A model generated the notes under the pieces. It was not told where the DNA came from, made no database searches, and saw only the letters and a list, made by a program, of their open reading frames with translations. A program made the position numbers and the translations under genes. Positions 1 through 9,329 of a stretch of 64,000 nt of DNA are shown one piece after another. The stretch lies in contig JADBKR010000008.1 in NCBI GenBank assembly GCA_014896295.1, positions 310,001 to 374,000 of the forward strand, in the 5' to 3' direction. Positions within the stretch are counted from its first letter, which is position 1; the number at the start of each line of letters is the position of its first letter. The stretch is from Limnochordaceae bacterium (GTDB lineage Bacteria; Bacillota; Limnochordia; Limnochordales; Geochordaceae).

Positions 1-2061
1 AGCCGGCACTGCCTCGAGAACGGCCAGCACGGCGGAGAGCAGCTGCGCCCCATCGGCCCGGGTCAGGCCGACGTCGGCCACCTCCAGCCCCGGTAATTGC
101 ACGACCCCCGCGAGGCTCTCCACCGCCTGGCGCCCCGTCACGACCGCCTCCGGCGCGCTGACCGGGAGCCGCACGTCGAGCGCCCGCTCCACCATCTCGG
201 CCCACGCGGACTGCGTGAGCGCCTCGTCGAGGTCGAGTTGGCCGAGCCGCTGCCCGTCCGTGGCCACCCCCAAGAAGACGCCGCGGTCCACCAGGTCGTA
301 CACGGGTCCGGCCTGCGGGTGGTCGAGGTAGTTGTGCACCAGGTGCCAGTTGCCGTCCGGATGCGGCGCGATGGTGCGGGCCTCCACCACGGAGTCGATC
401 AGGAGCTGGCGGCTTTCGACGAGCGGGTCGAGTACGACCCGGGCGTCCTTACCCGTCGCCGGGAAGCCGCCCCCACCGTCGGCCCGGTAGTTGTTGGTCG
501 CCAGGATGAACCACTCGTCCGGCTTCACCGGCCGCCCCTCGAAGGTGAGCTCCACGATGCGCTGCCCCGGTGGCCGGGTCACGTCGATGGCGTACCGGAC
601 CCCGTCGATCTGGTCGAAGTTGTACGACGGCCAGCGGGCGCTCACCAGCGGCTGCTGCCCGCTGCCCGGGGTGACCTGCTCGAAGTTGAGCGCCGCCCGC
701 TCGAGCCACGCCTTGAGCTCGGCGCCGGTGATGCGGATGGCCTTGACGGTATTGTCGTAGACGTACGCGGAGGCCACGTCCGCGATGGTGATGGGCCCCG
801 GCCGGATGTCGGTGTAGTCCTGCTCGCCGCCGCGCCCGGCCTTGAAGGGGGCCGCGGCCGAGAGCACCGGTACGCCCTCCCACTGCGTGCCCTCCAGGGC
901 CCGCTCCACGTACCGGCGCTGCACGTCGTTGATCCACTGAATGAGGGCCGTGTCGGCCCACCGCGAGGCTCGGCTGTCGATGCGCACCAGCGTCTCGCCG
1001 ATGGGGCTCGTGACGTACGCCACGGTGGTCTCGTGCGCCTGCCTGGCCCACTCCATGACCCGCGCGGACGGCGCCACGCCCTTGGTCGGCAGGAGCTGCG
1101 CCTTCCTGCCCACCACCCGCCAGCCGCCCTCGGCCCGCGGCTCGAGCTCCAGGGTCACCATCCCGAGCTCGTGGCCCCAGAAGCCGGGCTGCACGATGAC
1201 CGTCTTGCCCACGACGCCGTCCGGCGCGTCCGGCAAGCCCTTGCCGGGGATGGAAACGTGAGAGTGCCCGGCCACCACGACGTCGATCCCCGGCACCTCG
1301 GTCGCCAGGGAGTACGCGGCGTTTTCCTGCAGGCTGCCGGGTGCCCACCGCGACGCCGGGCTCGCCCCGGTGTGCGCCAGCGCCACCACGACGTCCGCCC
1401 CCTGCGCCCGCATCTCGGGCACGAAACGGCGCGCCGCCTCCACGATGTCGCCGGCCTCGACCCGCCCCTGCAAGTTGCTGCGGTCCCAAACCAGGATCTG
1501 CGGCGGCGTGAAGCCGATGACGCCCACGGTGAGCGGGCGCCCCTCCAGCTCCCGTCTCAGGAGGACGTACGGCGTGAAGTACGGCTGGTTGGTGCCGGGC
1601 CGGTACACGTTGGCCAGTACCACGGGGAACCTGGCCCCCGCCAGCACCTGCTCCAGGAAGGGCAGCCCGTAGTTGAACTCGTGGTTGCCGATGGTCGCCG
1701 CGTCGTATCCCATGCGGTTGAGCACGTCGATGACCGGGTGGACCTTCCCCGGCTGCAGGGGCCGCACCCGGGCGACGAAGTACCCGAGCGGCGTGCCCTG
1801 GATGGTGTCGCCGTTATCGAAGAGGAGCGCCTGCGGATGCTCGCTGCGGATGCGCTGCACCAGCGTGTCGATCAGGGCCAGCCCCACGTCGTCGTCCGCC
1901 CGGTTGGCGTAGTAGTCCCACGGGTAGATGTTGGCGTGGACGTCGGTGGTGGCCAGGATGACGAGCTGCGACGAGGCGAACGAGGGGGCGGCCGCGACCA
2001 GGATCACCAGTACCACGAAGGGACCACGACCAAAGGCCTGTCCAACGGCTTCTCGGGCCAA
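1..2061 (-). CDS. Secreted 2',3'-cyclic-nucleotide 2'-phosphodiesterase/3'-nucleotidase (CpdB/UshA family), C-terminus cut by window edge
   Basis: The reading frame has a hydrophobic signal peptide (residues 1-30, ending ASFAS-like) and a calcineurin-type metallophosphatase domain. Metal motifs are in order: TTDVHAN near residue 38, NGDTIQG near 85, GNHEFNYG near 130, and later AGHSHVS. A 5'-nucleotidase C-terminal domain follows (YVYDNTVKAIRITGAEL region, then NNYRADGGGGF). The DVHANIYPWDYY variant is typical of the CpdB branch, which releases phosphate from cyclic and 3'-nucleotides outside the inner membrane. The gene runs off position 1, so its end is not seen. The start is uncertain. A TTG at 2059-2061 is in frame, but the only good Shine-Dalgarno (GGAGGAG, about 2083-2089) precedes an ATG at 2074 in another frame. 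A one-base error inside the signal peptide is possible. Confidence 0.88.
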   Translation of the reverse strand, partial: MAREAVGQAFGRGPFVVLVILVAAAPSFASSQLVILATTDVHANIYPWDYYANRADDDVGLALIDTLVQRIRSEHPQALLFDNGDTIQGTPLGYFVARVRPLQPGKVHPVIDVLNRMGYDAATIGNHEFNYGLPFLEQVLAGARFPVVLANVYRPGTNQPYFTPYVLLRRELEGRPLTVGVIGFTPPQILVWDRSNLQGRVEAGDIVEAARRFVPEMRAQGADVVVALAHTGASPASRWAPGSLQENAAYSLATEVPGIDVVVAGHSHVSIPGKGLPDAPDGVVGKTVIVQPGFWGHELGMVTLELEPRAEGGWRVVGRKAQLLPTKGVAPSARVMEWARQAHETTVAYVTSPIGETLVRIDSRASRWADTALIQWINDVQRRYVERALEGTQWEGVPVLSAAAPFKAGRGGEQDYTDIRPGPITIADVASAYVYDNTVKAIRITGAELKAWLERAALNFEQVTPGSGQQPLVSARWPSYNFDQIDGVRYAIDVTRPPGQRIVELTFEGRPVKPDEWFILATNNYRADGGGGFPATGKDARVVLDPLVESRQLLIDSVVEARTIAPHPDGNWHLVHNYLDHPQAGPVYDLVDRGVFLGVATDGQRLGQLDLDEALTQSAWAEMVERALDVRLPVSAPEAVVTGRQAVESLAGVVQLPGLEVADVGLTRADGAQLLSAVLAVLEAVPA

Positions 2062-2157
2062 GCAGCCGCGTCATGGGCGCTCCTCCTTCACGAAGACTCA
2101 CCGTGCCTCACGAGAGGTGACGCTTGGCGGCGGATCTCTTTCGATGCCGGCCAGGAG

Positions 2158-2202
2158 GCACCCTGTCTGCGCACGACGCACCCTGTCGGCGCACGACGCA
2201 CC
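2158..2202. repeat. Tandem 20-bp repeat, two copies plus a partial third
   Basis: Two copies of a 20-bp unit beginning GCACCCTGTC lie head to tail and differ at one base, followed by the first five bases of a third copy. The repeat sits in the 164-bp gap between the dTDP-glucose dehydratase stop and the phosphodiesterase start, both on the minus strand. No function is evident. It could be replication slippage or part of the leader of the phosphodiesterase gene. Confidence 0.7.
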
Positions 2203-2225
2203 TCGAGCCGCCCGCAGCGCGCCGT

Positions 2226-3408
2226 TCAGCGCCCCGCCGCCCAGCCGCGCTCGTAGACCGCTTCCCAGTAGCGCCGCCATTCGCCGCTGACGACCCGCTC
2301 CACCCACCGGGAGCGGGCCAGGTACCAGTCCACGGTGCGGGCCAGGCCTTCCTCGAGGCTCACCCGGGGCGCCCAGCCACACTCCCGCTGCACCTTGGCG
2401 GCCGTCATGGCGTAGCGGCGGTCGTGGCCAGGGCGATCCTGCACGTGGGTGACGAGGGCCCGCACCGCTGCCGGCTCTCGTCCCGTTCGCTCGGCCACGA
2501 GGTCACACACCCGCCCGACGACCTCGAGGTTGGAGCGCTCGTTGCCGGCGGCGATGTTGTACACCTCGCCGGGCCTGCCCCGCTCCAGCACCGCCAGGAT
2601 GGCCCGGCAGTTGTCCTCGACCCACAGCCAGTCGCGCACCTGCAACCCGTCGCCGTACACCGGCAGCGGCTCTTTCCGCAGCGCCTTCCAGATCATGAGC
2701 GGCAGCAGCTTCTCGGGGAACTGGTGAGGCCCGTAGTTGTTGCTCGAGCGGGTCACGACGACCGGCAGGCCGTAGGTGCGCACGTAGGCCAGCGCCATCA
2801 GGTCGCCCGCCGCCTTGCTCGCCGAGTACGGGCTGCTCGGCCGCAGCGGCGCCTGCTCGTCGGCGGCCGGCAGGCCCTCCAGGTCCCCGTACACCTCGTC
2901 CGTGGAAACCTGCACGAACCGCTCGACCCCATGCCTGCGGGCCGCCTCCAGCAGCACCTGAGTACCCCGGACGTTGGTCTCGACGAACGGCGCCGGGTCG
3001 AGGATGCTCCGGTCCACGTGGGATTCGGCGGCGAAGTGAACGACGTAGCGCAACCGGTAGGTCGCAAACAGCCGGTCGACCAGCTTTGCGTCCGCCACGT
3101 CCCCCCGCACCAGCACATGCCCCGGGTCGGCACCGGAGACGGCCTTACCGTAATCGAGCCGCTGCAACGGATCCATCCGCCGGCGGAGCGTCCCCCGCCC
3201 CGCTGTCATCGCTCCCGGTCTCCTGGCCGGCCCAGACCTCCTCGAGGTTGTGGAGATGGGCGGCGTAGGTCATGAGGTCCAGGTTGACGACCTGCCACGC
3301 CGGCCGCTCCCGCCGCAACAGGCGCACGAACTGGCTCCCGATGAACCCGCAACCGCCCGTCACGAGCACGGTGGGACCCGTTCGCGGTGCGTTCTCTGCT
3401 ACTCCCAC
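2226..3408 (-). CDS. rfbB: dTDP-glucose 4,6-dehydratase, frameshifted
   Basis: An extended short-chain dehydrogenase that converts dTDP-glucose to dTDP-4-keto-6-deoxyglucose for rhamnose and other deoxysugars of surface polysaccharide. The N-terminal Rossmann motif TGGCGFIGS and NLDLMTYAAHLHNL are in one frame. HFAAESHVDRS, the STDEVYG catalytic stretch, YSASKA (Tyr/Lys), TRSSNNYGP and DWLWVEDNC are in another. The two frames overlap between about 3145 and 3209, so one single-base indel must lie near the G-rich stretch at 3180-3215. Around that point there are also roughly 30 residues more than the family usually has between the NL motif and the GDVAD strand. Start GTG at 3408 is chosen for AAAGGAG eight bases upstream. 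No rfbA, rfbC or rfbD is adjacent. Confidence 0.85.
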
Positions 3409-3760
3409 GCCTACCGCTCCTTTTCCTGCTACTCCTGCTCCGGCAGCACCACCCGTTCGTGCCGCCGCGCCGCCCGGACCACACGGTACCCGTCGTGTGC
3501 TGCCCTCGGGCAGTTCTGCGCGGCGGGCAGCACCCCTTTCCCGGCCATACCGCTCGCAGGATACGCGGGGGCCGCCACGCCGTGTGTTGTGGGTTACGGC
3601 CATGTCGTGCTACGCTACCCGAGGTGTGACAAGCGGCATCGGACGCTCCTGGCGCCGGGCTGGCCACCGTTTGCGGCCCCGTGGCCGTACGGTTCTGCCC
3701 CTGAACGAAAGGCGGGTGGGGCGCTTGGGGACGGAAGAGAGCCATCACGAGGACGGGCCC
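3409..3760. other. Divergent intergenic region between rfbB and the oxidoreductase gene
   Basis: This 352-bp gap has no open frame that looks like a gene. In the rfbB leader there is a 9-bp perfect stem, GTGCTGCCC at 3497-3505 pairing with GGGCAGCAC at 3525-3533. A nested alternative hairpin, CTGCCC/GGGCAG at 3500-3513, shares the left arm, so the two folds exclude each other. On the plus strand a promoter-like pair faces the oxidoreductase gene and is listed separately. Whether the hairpins regulate rfbB is unknown. Confidence 0.5.
3587..3616 (+). promoter_or_regulatory. Candidate sigma-70-type promoter for the Gfo/Idh/MocA gene
   Basis: TTGTGG at 3587-3592 and TACGCT at 3611-3616 are separated by 18 bp. 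Each differs from the consensus at two positions. The pair is about 145 bp upstream of the GTG start at 3761. It is a weak match and was selected by eye. Confidence 0.35.
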
Positions 3761-5033
3761 GTGCAACTCGCCGTCATCGGCGCCGGCAACCGGGGGCGGG
3801 AGGCTTACGGAGCCTGGGTCAGGGCGCACCCTGACCGGGCCCGGGTGGTGGCCGTGGCCGATCCCAACCCCGTGCGCCTCGCGCGCATGGCAGACGAGCA
3901 CGGCGTGGCGCCCGAGCGGCGCTTCCCCTCCTGGGAGGCGATGCTGGGCCGTCCCAAGTTTTGCGACGCCGTGGTGATCGCCACGCCCGACCGCTTTCAC
4001 GTGGACCCGGCCATCCGCGCGCTCGAAGCCGGCTACGACCTCCTGCTCGAAAAGCCCATCGCCCCCGACGCGGCCGACGTGATCCGGCTCGCGGACGTGG
4101 CCCGCAGGCTCGCTCGCAGCGTCACGGTCTCCCACGTGCTGCGCTACACCCCGTTCTTCCAAACGATCAAGCGTCTGCTCGACGAAGGCCGGATCGGCCG
4201 GCTCATCACCGTGCAGTACACCGAGAACGTGGGCTACTGGCACTTCGCTCACAGCTACGTCCGGGGCAACTGGCGCAACAGCCGTACCTCCAGCCCGCTC
4301 ATCCTGGCCAAGTCGTGCCACGACATGGACATGCTGCGGTGGCTGGCCGGAGCCCCGTGCCGCCGGTTGAGCAGCTTCGGGGCGCTCACGTACTTCCGCC
4401 CCGAAAACGCCCCGCCCGGCGCCCCCGACCGGTGCATCGACGGGTGCCCCGCGGAGGGCACGTGTCCTTTCTCGGCGGTGCGCTTCTACGGCCTCTTCCC
4501 GCCCGGCTGGGACGGGTGGCCCATCTCCGTCATCACCGACGACCCGTCCCCCGAAGGCCGGGCCGAGGCGTTGCGGAAAGGCCCCTACGGCCGCTGTGTG
4601 TTCAAGTGCGACAACGACGTGGTGGACCACCAGGTGGTGAGCATCGAGTTCGACAACGGCGTGACCGCGGCGTTCACCGTGACGGCCTTCACCGAGGAAA
4701 ACACCCGGACGCTCAAGCTGATGGGCACGGCGGGGGAGATCCGGGGCCACCTGGACAAGGGCGAGATCGAGCTCCGCACGTTCCAGCCGGCCGGCCACGA
4801 CACGCTGAAAGTGCCCACGTCGCCCACGCACGCCGGCGGCGACGAAGGCGTTGATGGAGGCCTTCGTGGCACGGCTCCGGGCGGCTCGCCGCGGGGAGGG
4901 CAGCAGCGAGACGCTGACGTCGCTCGAGGAGTCGGTCGAAAGCCACCTCATGGCGCTGGCCGCCGAAAGGGCGCGCCTGGAGGGGCGGGTCGTCGAGCTG
5001 GCCGCGTTCGCGGCCGAGGCCGCCGCGGCGTGA
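3761..5033 (+). CDS. Gfo/Idh/MocA-family NAD(P)-dependent oxidoreductase, frameshifted near the C-terminus
   Basis: Sugar or inositol dehydrogenase-like protein. The N-terminal Rossmann fold starts with VIGAGNRG, and the EKP signature (LLLEKPIAPD) is near residue 100. A C-terminal sheet domain carries KSCHDMDMLRWL. The domain includes a cysteine-rich insert (CIDGCPAEGTCPF, later GRCVFKCDNDVVDHQ), seen in a subgroup of this family and possibly metal-binding. The last 60 or so residues, with SVESHLMALAAE, continue in a different frame after about 4850. Removing one G near GGCGTTGATGG restores the family's usual C-terminus. Start GTG 3761 follows GAGGAC at 7-8 bp. Substrate is unknown. The adjacent dTDP-sugar gene suggests, without proving, a role in sugar metabolism. 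Confidence 0.83.
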
Positions 5034-5052
5034 GAGCAAGGGGGGCTTGCCC

Positions 5053-6126
5053 GTGGAGCGAGCCGCACGGGGATACGGAGTCGCTTTCTTCCTGGCGGTG
5101 GCTTCCGCCGTCCTGGCCCAGGCCGCATGGGGTTGGGCGGCGCCGGCCGGCAGTGCACGCCAGGCCGAGGTCACCCCGGTCATGAGCGGCCTCGACACCG
5201 TCTGGGACCTCGTGTGGGGCCCGGACCGCAGGCTCTACCTCACGGAGCGCCCCGGGCGGATCCGGGTCTGGGACGGCAAGGCGGTGCAGACACTGGCCCG
5301 CCTTCCGGTCTGGGAGCAGGGTGAGGCCGGCCTGATGGGGCTGGCCCTGGATCCCGGATTCCCCCGCATCCCTTACGTCTACGTCTGCTACACGCGCCGC
5401 GACGGCGAGATCGCCAACCGGGTGGAGCGCCTGCGGCTCGAGGGGGACCGGCTCGTCTCCGACCGCGTGCTCCTCGACGGGATGGCCGCCGCGTCCATCC
5501 ACGACGGCTGCCGGCTGCGCTTCGACCGTACGGGCGAGCTCCTCGTCACCATGGGCGACGCGGCGGTGCCCGGCCGGGCCCAGGATCCGAGCAGCCTCAA
5601 CGGCAAGGTGCTGCGTATCCGCGCCGACGGTGCCGTGCCCTCGGACAACCCCTTCCCGGGCAGCCCCGTCTTCACCCTGGGCCACCGCAACCCGCAGGGG
5701 CTGGCGCTGCGGCCCGGGACGGGAGAGATCTACCTGAGCGAGCACGGCCCTGACACGGACGATGAGATCAACCGCCTGGTGCCGGGCGCCAACTACGGCT
5801 GGCCCGAGATCCGGGGCACCCGGGAGGCCCCCGGCTTCGAGCCTGCGCTTTGGGCATGGACGCCGACCATCGCCCCGGCCGCCATCGCCTTTTCCGACAG
5901 CCGCACCCTCTTCCTCGCGACGTTGAAGGAGGGCCGCCTGCACCGCCTGCAGCTGGACGCGGACGGGCGGATCGTCTCGGACCGGGTGGTCCTGGAGGGG
6001 TACGGCCGGCTGCGGGCGCTCGCCGTGGGCCCGGACGGGTGCCTTTACGTGGGCACGTCCAACCGCGACGGGCGCGGCTCGCCCGGCCCGGACGACGACC
6101 GGGTGCTCAAGGTGTGCGGGCTCTGA
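5053..6126 (+). CDS. Secreted PQQ-dependent aldose sugar dehydrogenase family protein
   Basis: A six-bladed beta-propeller of the soluble glucose dehydrogenase/YliI family, which oxidises aldoses with pyrroloquinoline quinone outside the cytoplasm. A signal peptide occupies about residues 5-35. Family signatures are visible: LYLTERPGRIRVW, GLMGLALDPGFP, IHDGCRLRFDRTGELLVTMGD (with the base histidine), LGHRNPQGLALRP, YLSEHGPDTDDEINRL and GANYGWP. GTG 5053 is preferred because AAGGGGGG lies seven bases upstream; the TTG at 5047 would touch the ribosome-binding site. The last 82 bp overlap the 3' end of the convergent GGDEF-EAL gene. No PQQ biosynthesis gene is present in the window. Confidence 0.85.
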   Translation: MERAARGYGVAFFLAVASAVLAQAAWGWAAPAGSARQAEVTPVMSGLDTVWDLVWGPDRRLYLTERPGRIRVWDGKAVQTLARLPVWEQGEAGLMGLALDPGFPRIPYVYVCYTRRDGEIANRVERLRLEGDRLVSDRVLLDGMAAASIHDGCRLRFDRTGELLVTMGDAAVPGRAQDPSSLNGKVLRIRADGAVPSDNPFPGSPVFTLGHRNPQGLALRPGTGEIYLSEHGPDTDDEINRLVPGANYGWPEIRGTREAPGFEPALWAWTPTIAPAAIAFSDSRTLFLATLKEGRLHRLQLDADGRIVSDRVVLEGYGRLRALAVGPDGCLYVGTSNRDGRGSPGPDDDRVLKVCGL

Positions 6127-8162
6127 ACGCCCGGTAGCTGCTCGAGCAGCACCGGCATGCCCAGGTAGTACCCCTGCCCGAAGCGGACGCCCATGGCCCG
6201 TACCGCCCTGGCCACCTCTTCGGTCTCCACCGCCTCGGCGATGGTATGGGCCCCGAGCTCCCCGGCCACCCTGCGGATGGCCGCCACGAGACGCTCGTCG
6301 AGCACGCTGTGGGCCACGCCCCGGACGAGGCTCCCGTCGATCTTGACGTAGTCGACCACGAGGCGCCGGAAGTACCCGAGCGACGAGTACCCGGAGCCGA
6401 AGTCGTCGAGGGCCAGCTGCGCTCCCAGGAGCTTGAGGTTGGCGAAGAAGCGCGCGGTCGCCTCGTCGTCCTCCAGCGAGTGACGCTCGGTGAGTTCCCA
6501 GACGGTCACGCGAGCGAGGTCGGGCTGGCCTTCGAGCAGGCGGATCACCCGTTCCCGGTAAGCGGGGCGGGAGACCAGGTCGGGCGACAGGTTGATGAAA
6601 AGGCGCTTGCCCTGGAAGACAGGCAGCTTCCAGCCGTCCGCCACCCACTCCAGTATGCGCTCGTCGACCTCTCCCAGAAGCCCGTACTCCTCCGCCTCCC
6701 GGATGAACTCCGAGGCCGTCACCAGGCGTTCGCCCAGCACGACCCGGGCCAGCAGCTCGTAGCCGTACACCTCCCCGGTGCCGAGGTCCACGACGGGCTG
6801 GAAGGCCGGGCGCAGCCGCCCGTCCTTGAGGGCGCGGCGCAGCATGTCGCCCTGTCCGAACGAGTGCAACCGCAGCGAGTGGGACGTCTGGTCGAACACC
6901 GCGATGCCGTCGGAGGCGCTGCGGCTTTGGAGCAACGCCGAGTCCATGGCCGCCTCCAGTTCGGCGTGGGAGCGTCCGTGCTCCGGGTAGGCCACCACGG
7001 CGGCCGTGATGCGGACGGGCACCTGTTCGCCGGCGGCCGTGCGGGCCCAGCGCGGCACGTCCTGCACCAGCTGCTCGGCCACGCTCCGGCCCTCGCGGGC
7101 CGTGACGCCCGGCAAGATGACCGCGAACGCGTCGCCCCCCACCCGCCCGATCCGCTCGGTGGGGCGGAACGCCTCCTGCAGCCGCAGCCCGATCTCGGCC
7201 AGGACCCGGTCGGCGGCGTCGTGGCCCAGCCGCGCGTTGATCTCTCCGAACCGCTCCAGGTCGAAGACCACCACGGCGAACGGCCGCCCGGCGCCGCGGC
7301 TGCGGTCCACCTCCTCGGCCAGGAGGCGTTCGAACCGCTGGCGGTTGCAGAGCCCGGTCAACGGATCGCGGCCCGTGATGGCCTCCAACCGGGCCATCTG
7401 CAGCGCCAGCAGCCGCTCGCTCTCGGCAAGGCTCCGCTCGGCCGACAGCAGCCGTAGCCCGAGCGCCAGAGCGTCGGCAATCTCCGACAGGATACGGTAG
7501 CGCTCCCCCGTGAAGAGCTCGGAGTCACCCGTGTAGACCGTCAGCACGCCGTACAGGCGCCCCTGCTCCTTGAGGGGAAAGGCCGCCGCGTGGGTGACGC
7601 CGGCTTGCAACAAGTGCCGGCGCCAGGGGTCCTCGTCCCCCGTCCCGGCGAGGGTCATGGTGTGAGCTTTCCGGGTGTGCAGGGCGCGCCAGGCGGGGCC
7701 GGTGGGGTCGGGGTTGGGCACCGGGGGCGCGGGCAGCCCGGCCGGCCCGGCCCAGGCAACCAGGGTCAGAGAGTCTCCGGACTCGCCCGCCACCCCGATC
7801 CACGCGGCGCTGCACGAGGGGTCCTTCAGGATGGTCTGGCAGGCTTCCTGGAGGAGCTGGTGGGCGTCTTGCCGCTGCGTCACCAGCCGGTGCACCGAGG
7901 AAAGGGCCCTCAGGGTGCGGTTGGTGGCGCGGGCCTGCTGCTCCGCCCGGTACAGGAGCCGGTAGTCACGGCCGATGACCCCGTAGAGCAGCACCGCCGT
8001 GACCGCCACGAAACCCCAGCCCTTGACCACGCTGGCGAGCCCGAGCGAAGGCGTCCCGTGCAGCAGCCGGGTGAGCACCCAGTCCGAGACGAGGATCCAG
8101 ACGAGGGCGGTTGCGACGTACGTTGCGACAGGCCGTAGGGCTCGGCGCGACGGTTGGATCAT
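6045..8162 (-). CDS. Membrane GAF-GGDEF-EAL protein, probable c-di-GMP phosphodiesterase
   Basis: A 705-residue signalling protein. Two membrane helices lie near residues 12-30 and 42-64, followed by a GAF-like sensor region (about 85-245), a GGDEF domain (about 265-430) and an EAL domain (about 445-690). The GGDEF site reads GGDAF, losing the glutamate needed for metal/GTP chemistry, so cyclase activity is doubtful. The EAL domain keeps the residues expected for hydrolysis: YELLAR, NLSPD, ELTER, DDFGSGYSS, VKIDGS and AEAVET. The expected role is therefore degradation of c-di-GMP, possibly gated by GTP binding to the dead GGDEF domain. The gene stands alone and its 3' end overlaps the convergent sugar dehydrogenase. 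Confidence 0.88.
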   Translation of the reverse strand: MIQPSRRALRPVATYVATALVWILVSDWVLTRLLHGTPSLGLASVVKGWGFVAVTAVLLYGVIGRDYRLLYRAEQQARATNRTLRALSSVHRLVTQRQDAHQLLQEACQTILKDPSCSAAWIGVAGESGDSLTLVAWAGPAGLPAPPVPNPDPTGPAWRALHTRKAHTMTLAGTGDEDPWRRHLLQAGVTHAAAFPLKEQGRLYGVLTVYTGDSELFTGERYRILSEIADALALGLRLLSAERSLAESERLLALQMARLEAITGRDPLTGLCNRQRFERLLAEEVDRSRGAGRPFAVVVFDLERFGEINARLGHDAADRVLAEIGLRLQEAFRPTERIGRVGGDAFAVILPGVTAREGRSVAEQLVQDVPRWARTAAGEQVPVRITAAVVAYPEHGRSHAELEAAMDSALLQSRSASDGIAVFDQTSHSLRLHSFGQGDMLRRALKDGRLRPAFQPVVDLGTGEVYGYELLARVVLGERLVTASEFIREAEEYGLLGEVDERILEWVADGWKLPVFQGKRLFINLSPDLVSRPAYRERVIRLLEGQPDLARVTVWELTERHSLEDDEATARFFANLKLLGAQLALDDFGSGYSSLGYFRRLVVDYVKIDGSLVRGVAHSVLDERLVAAIRRVAGELGAHTIAEAVETEEVARAVRAMGVRFGQGYYLGMPVLLEQLPGVQSPHTLSTRSSSGPGEPRPSRLDVPT

Positions 8163-8315
8163 AGCGCTCCCTCGCTACACCCCACCTGCTGCAGCGCAGC
8201 CCCCGGTATGACCCAGTGTACCATTCCCTCGAAACGTCCTCCACTGTGTCGAACCGCCGCCACCGGGAAGGTGGCGGCCGCTCTGGCGCCGAACGCCTGC
8301 GCCCGGTGAACCCGG

Positions 8316-9254
8316 ATGATGCAAGACGTGGAGGTAACCTTCGGACCCCGGCGTTTCCGGTGGGGAAAGCGCACCTACGTCATGGGCGTCCTCAACGTGA
8401 CGCGCGACTCCTTCTCGGACGGGGGGCGCTACTTCGACCCGGATCGCGCCAGGGCGCGAGCCCGCCAGATCGTGGAGGAAGGTGCAGACATCCTCGACGT
8501 CGGCGCCGAAAGCGCCCGCCTCGCCGCCGAGAAGCTGGCCCCCGACGAAGAGATCGACCGCCTGGCGCCCGTCGTTGAGTGGGTGGCCCGCCACCTGGAC
8601 GTCGCCATCTCCGTCGACACCTACAAGGCGCCGGTGGCGGAGGCGGCGCTTCGGGCGGGAGCCCACATCGTCAACGACATCAGCGGCCTGCACGCCGATC
8701 CCGCCATGGCGTCGGTGGTGGCGCGCCACGGTGCCGGGGTCGTGCTCATGCACCTGCAGGGGACGGCCCGCAGACCTGCGGAGCACCCGGCGTACCGCAA
8801 CGTGGTGGAGGAGGTGCAGGCCTACCTGCGGCAGGCCTGCGCGCTGGCCCGTCAGGCCGGCATCGACCCTTCCCGGATCCTGGTCGACCCGGGCATCGGG
8901 GTCGGCAAGCTCACCGAGCACAACCTCGCGTTGCTGCGGGCAGTGCCGGAGATCAAGCGCCTGGGCCACCCGGTGCTGGTGGGGCATTCCCGCACCAGCG
9001 TCATCGGCAACCTGATCGAGGCCCCCATCGGCGAGCGGCTCGAGGGGACGCTGGGTGCCACGGCGGCCCTGGTGGCGCTGGGCGCCGACGTCGTGCGGGT
9101 GCATGACGTTGCGGCCAACGTGCGGGCCGTGCGGGTCGCGGACGCCATCTTGCGGGGCTGGCAACCGCCCTGGGGAGACTGGCCGTTCGACGCGGTCACG
9201 GGGGAGCAGCGCCGGCCGCTGCACACCCTGCGGGAACTGGCCGCTCGAGACTGA
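8316..9254 (+). CDS. Divergent dihydropteroate synthase paralog
   Basis: A 312-residue TIM-barrel protein of the pterin-binding family. The core motifs are altered relative to true DHPS. VLNVTRDSFSDGG has Arg where Pro is usual. GAESARLAAE replaces GGESTRPGA. GHSRTSVIG replaces GxSRKSFIG, losing the lysine that contacts the pterin. SVDTYKA and NDISGLHAD are retained. The canonical folP copy lies 0.6 kb downstream, so this copy may have a different substrate or reduced activity. ATG 8316 and ATG 8319 are both possible; a GGTGA lies just upstream. The long C-terminal tail after IVRVHD-type residues (VVRVHDVAANVRAVRVADA) is unremarkable. Confidence 0.78.
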   Translation: MMQDVEVTFGPRRFRWGKRTYVMGVLNVTRDSFSDGGRYFDPDRARARARQIVEEGADILDVGAESARLAAEKLAPDEEIDRLAPVVEWVARHLDVAISVDTYKAPVAEAALRAGAHIVNDISGLHADPAMASVVARHGAGVVLMHLQGTARRPAEHPAYRNVVEEVQAYLRQACALARQAGIDPSRILVDPGIGVGKLTEHNLALLRAVPEIKRLGHPVLVGHSRTSVIGNLIEAPIGERLEGTLGATAALVALGADVVRVHDVAANVRAVRVADAILRGWQPPWGDWPFDAVTGEQRRPLHTLRELAARD

Positions 9255-9329
9255 ATGCCGCCCCGGGTCGAGCGGCGTTCGGCACCGAGTGCCTCTCGGG
9301 ATGGAACGAAGAGGTCCGGCCGAACGGGT

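Noticed and set aside
97-2256. A 719-codon plus-strand open frame
   Set aside because: It is antisense to the phosphodiesterase, whose metal-binding motifs are unmistakable. Its product is Arg/His/Pro-rich without domains.
3206-5158. A 650-codon minus-strand open frame
   Set aside because: It is the complement of the Gfo/Idh/MocA gene; no domain is visible in it.
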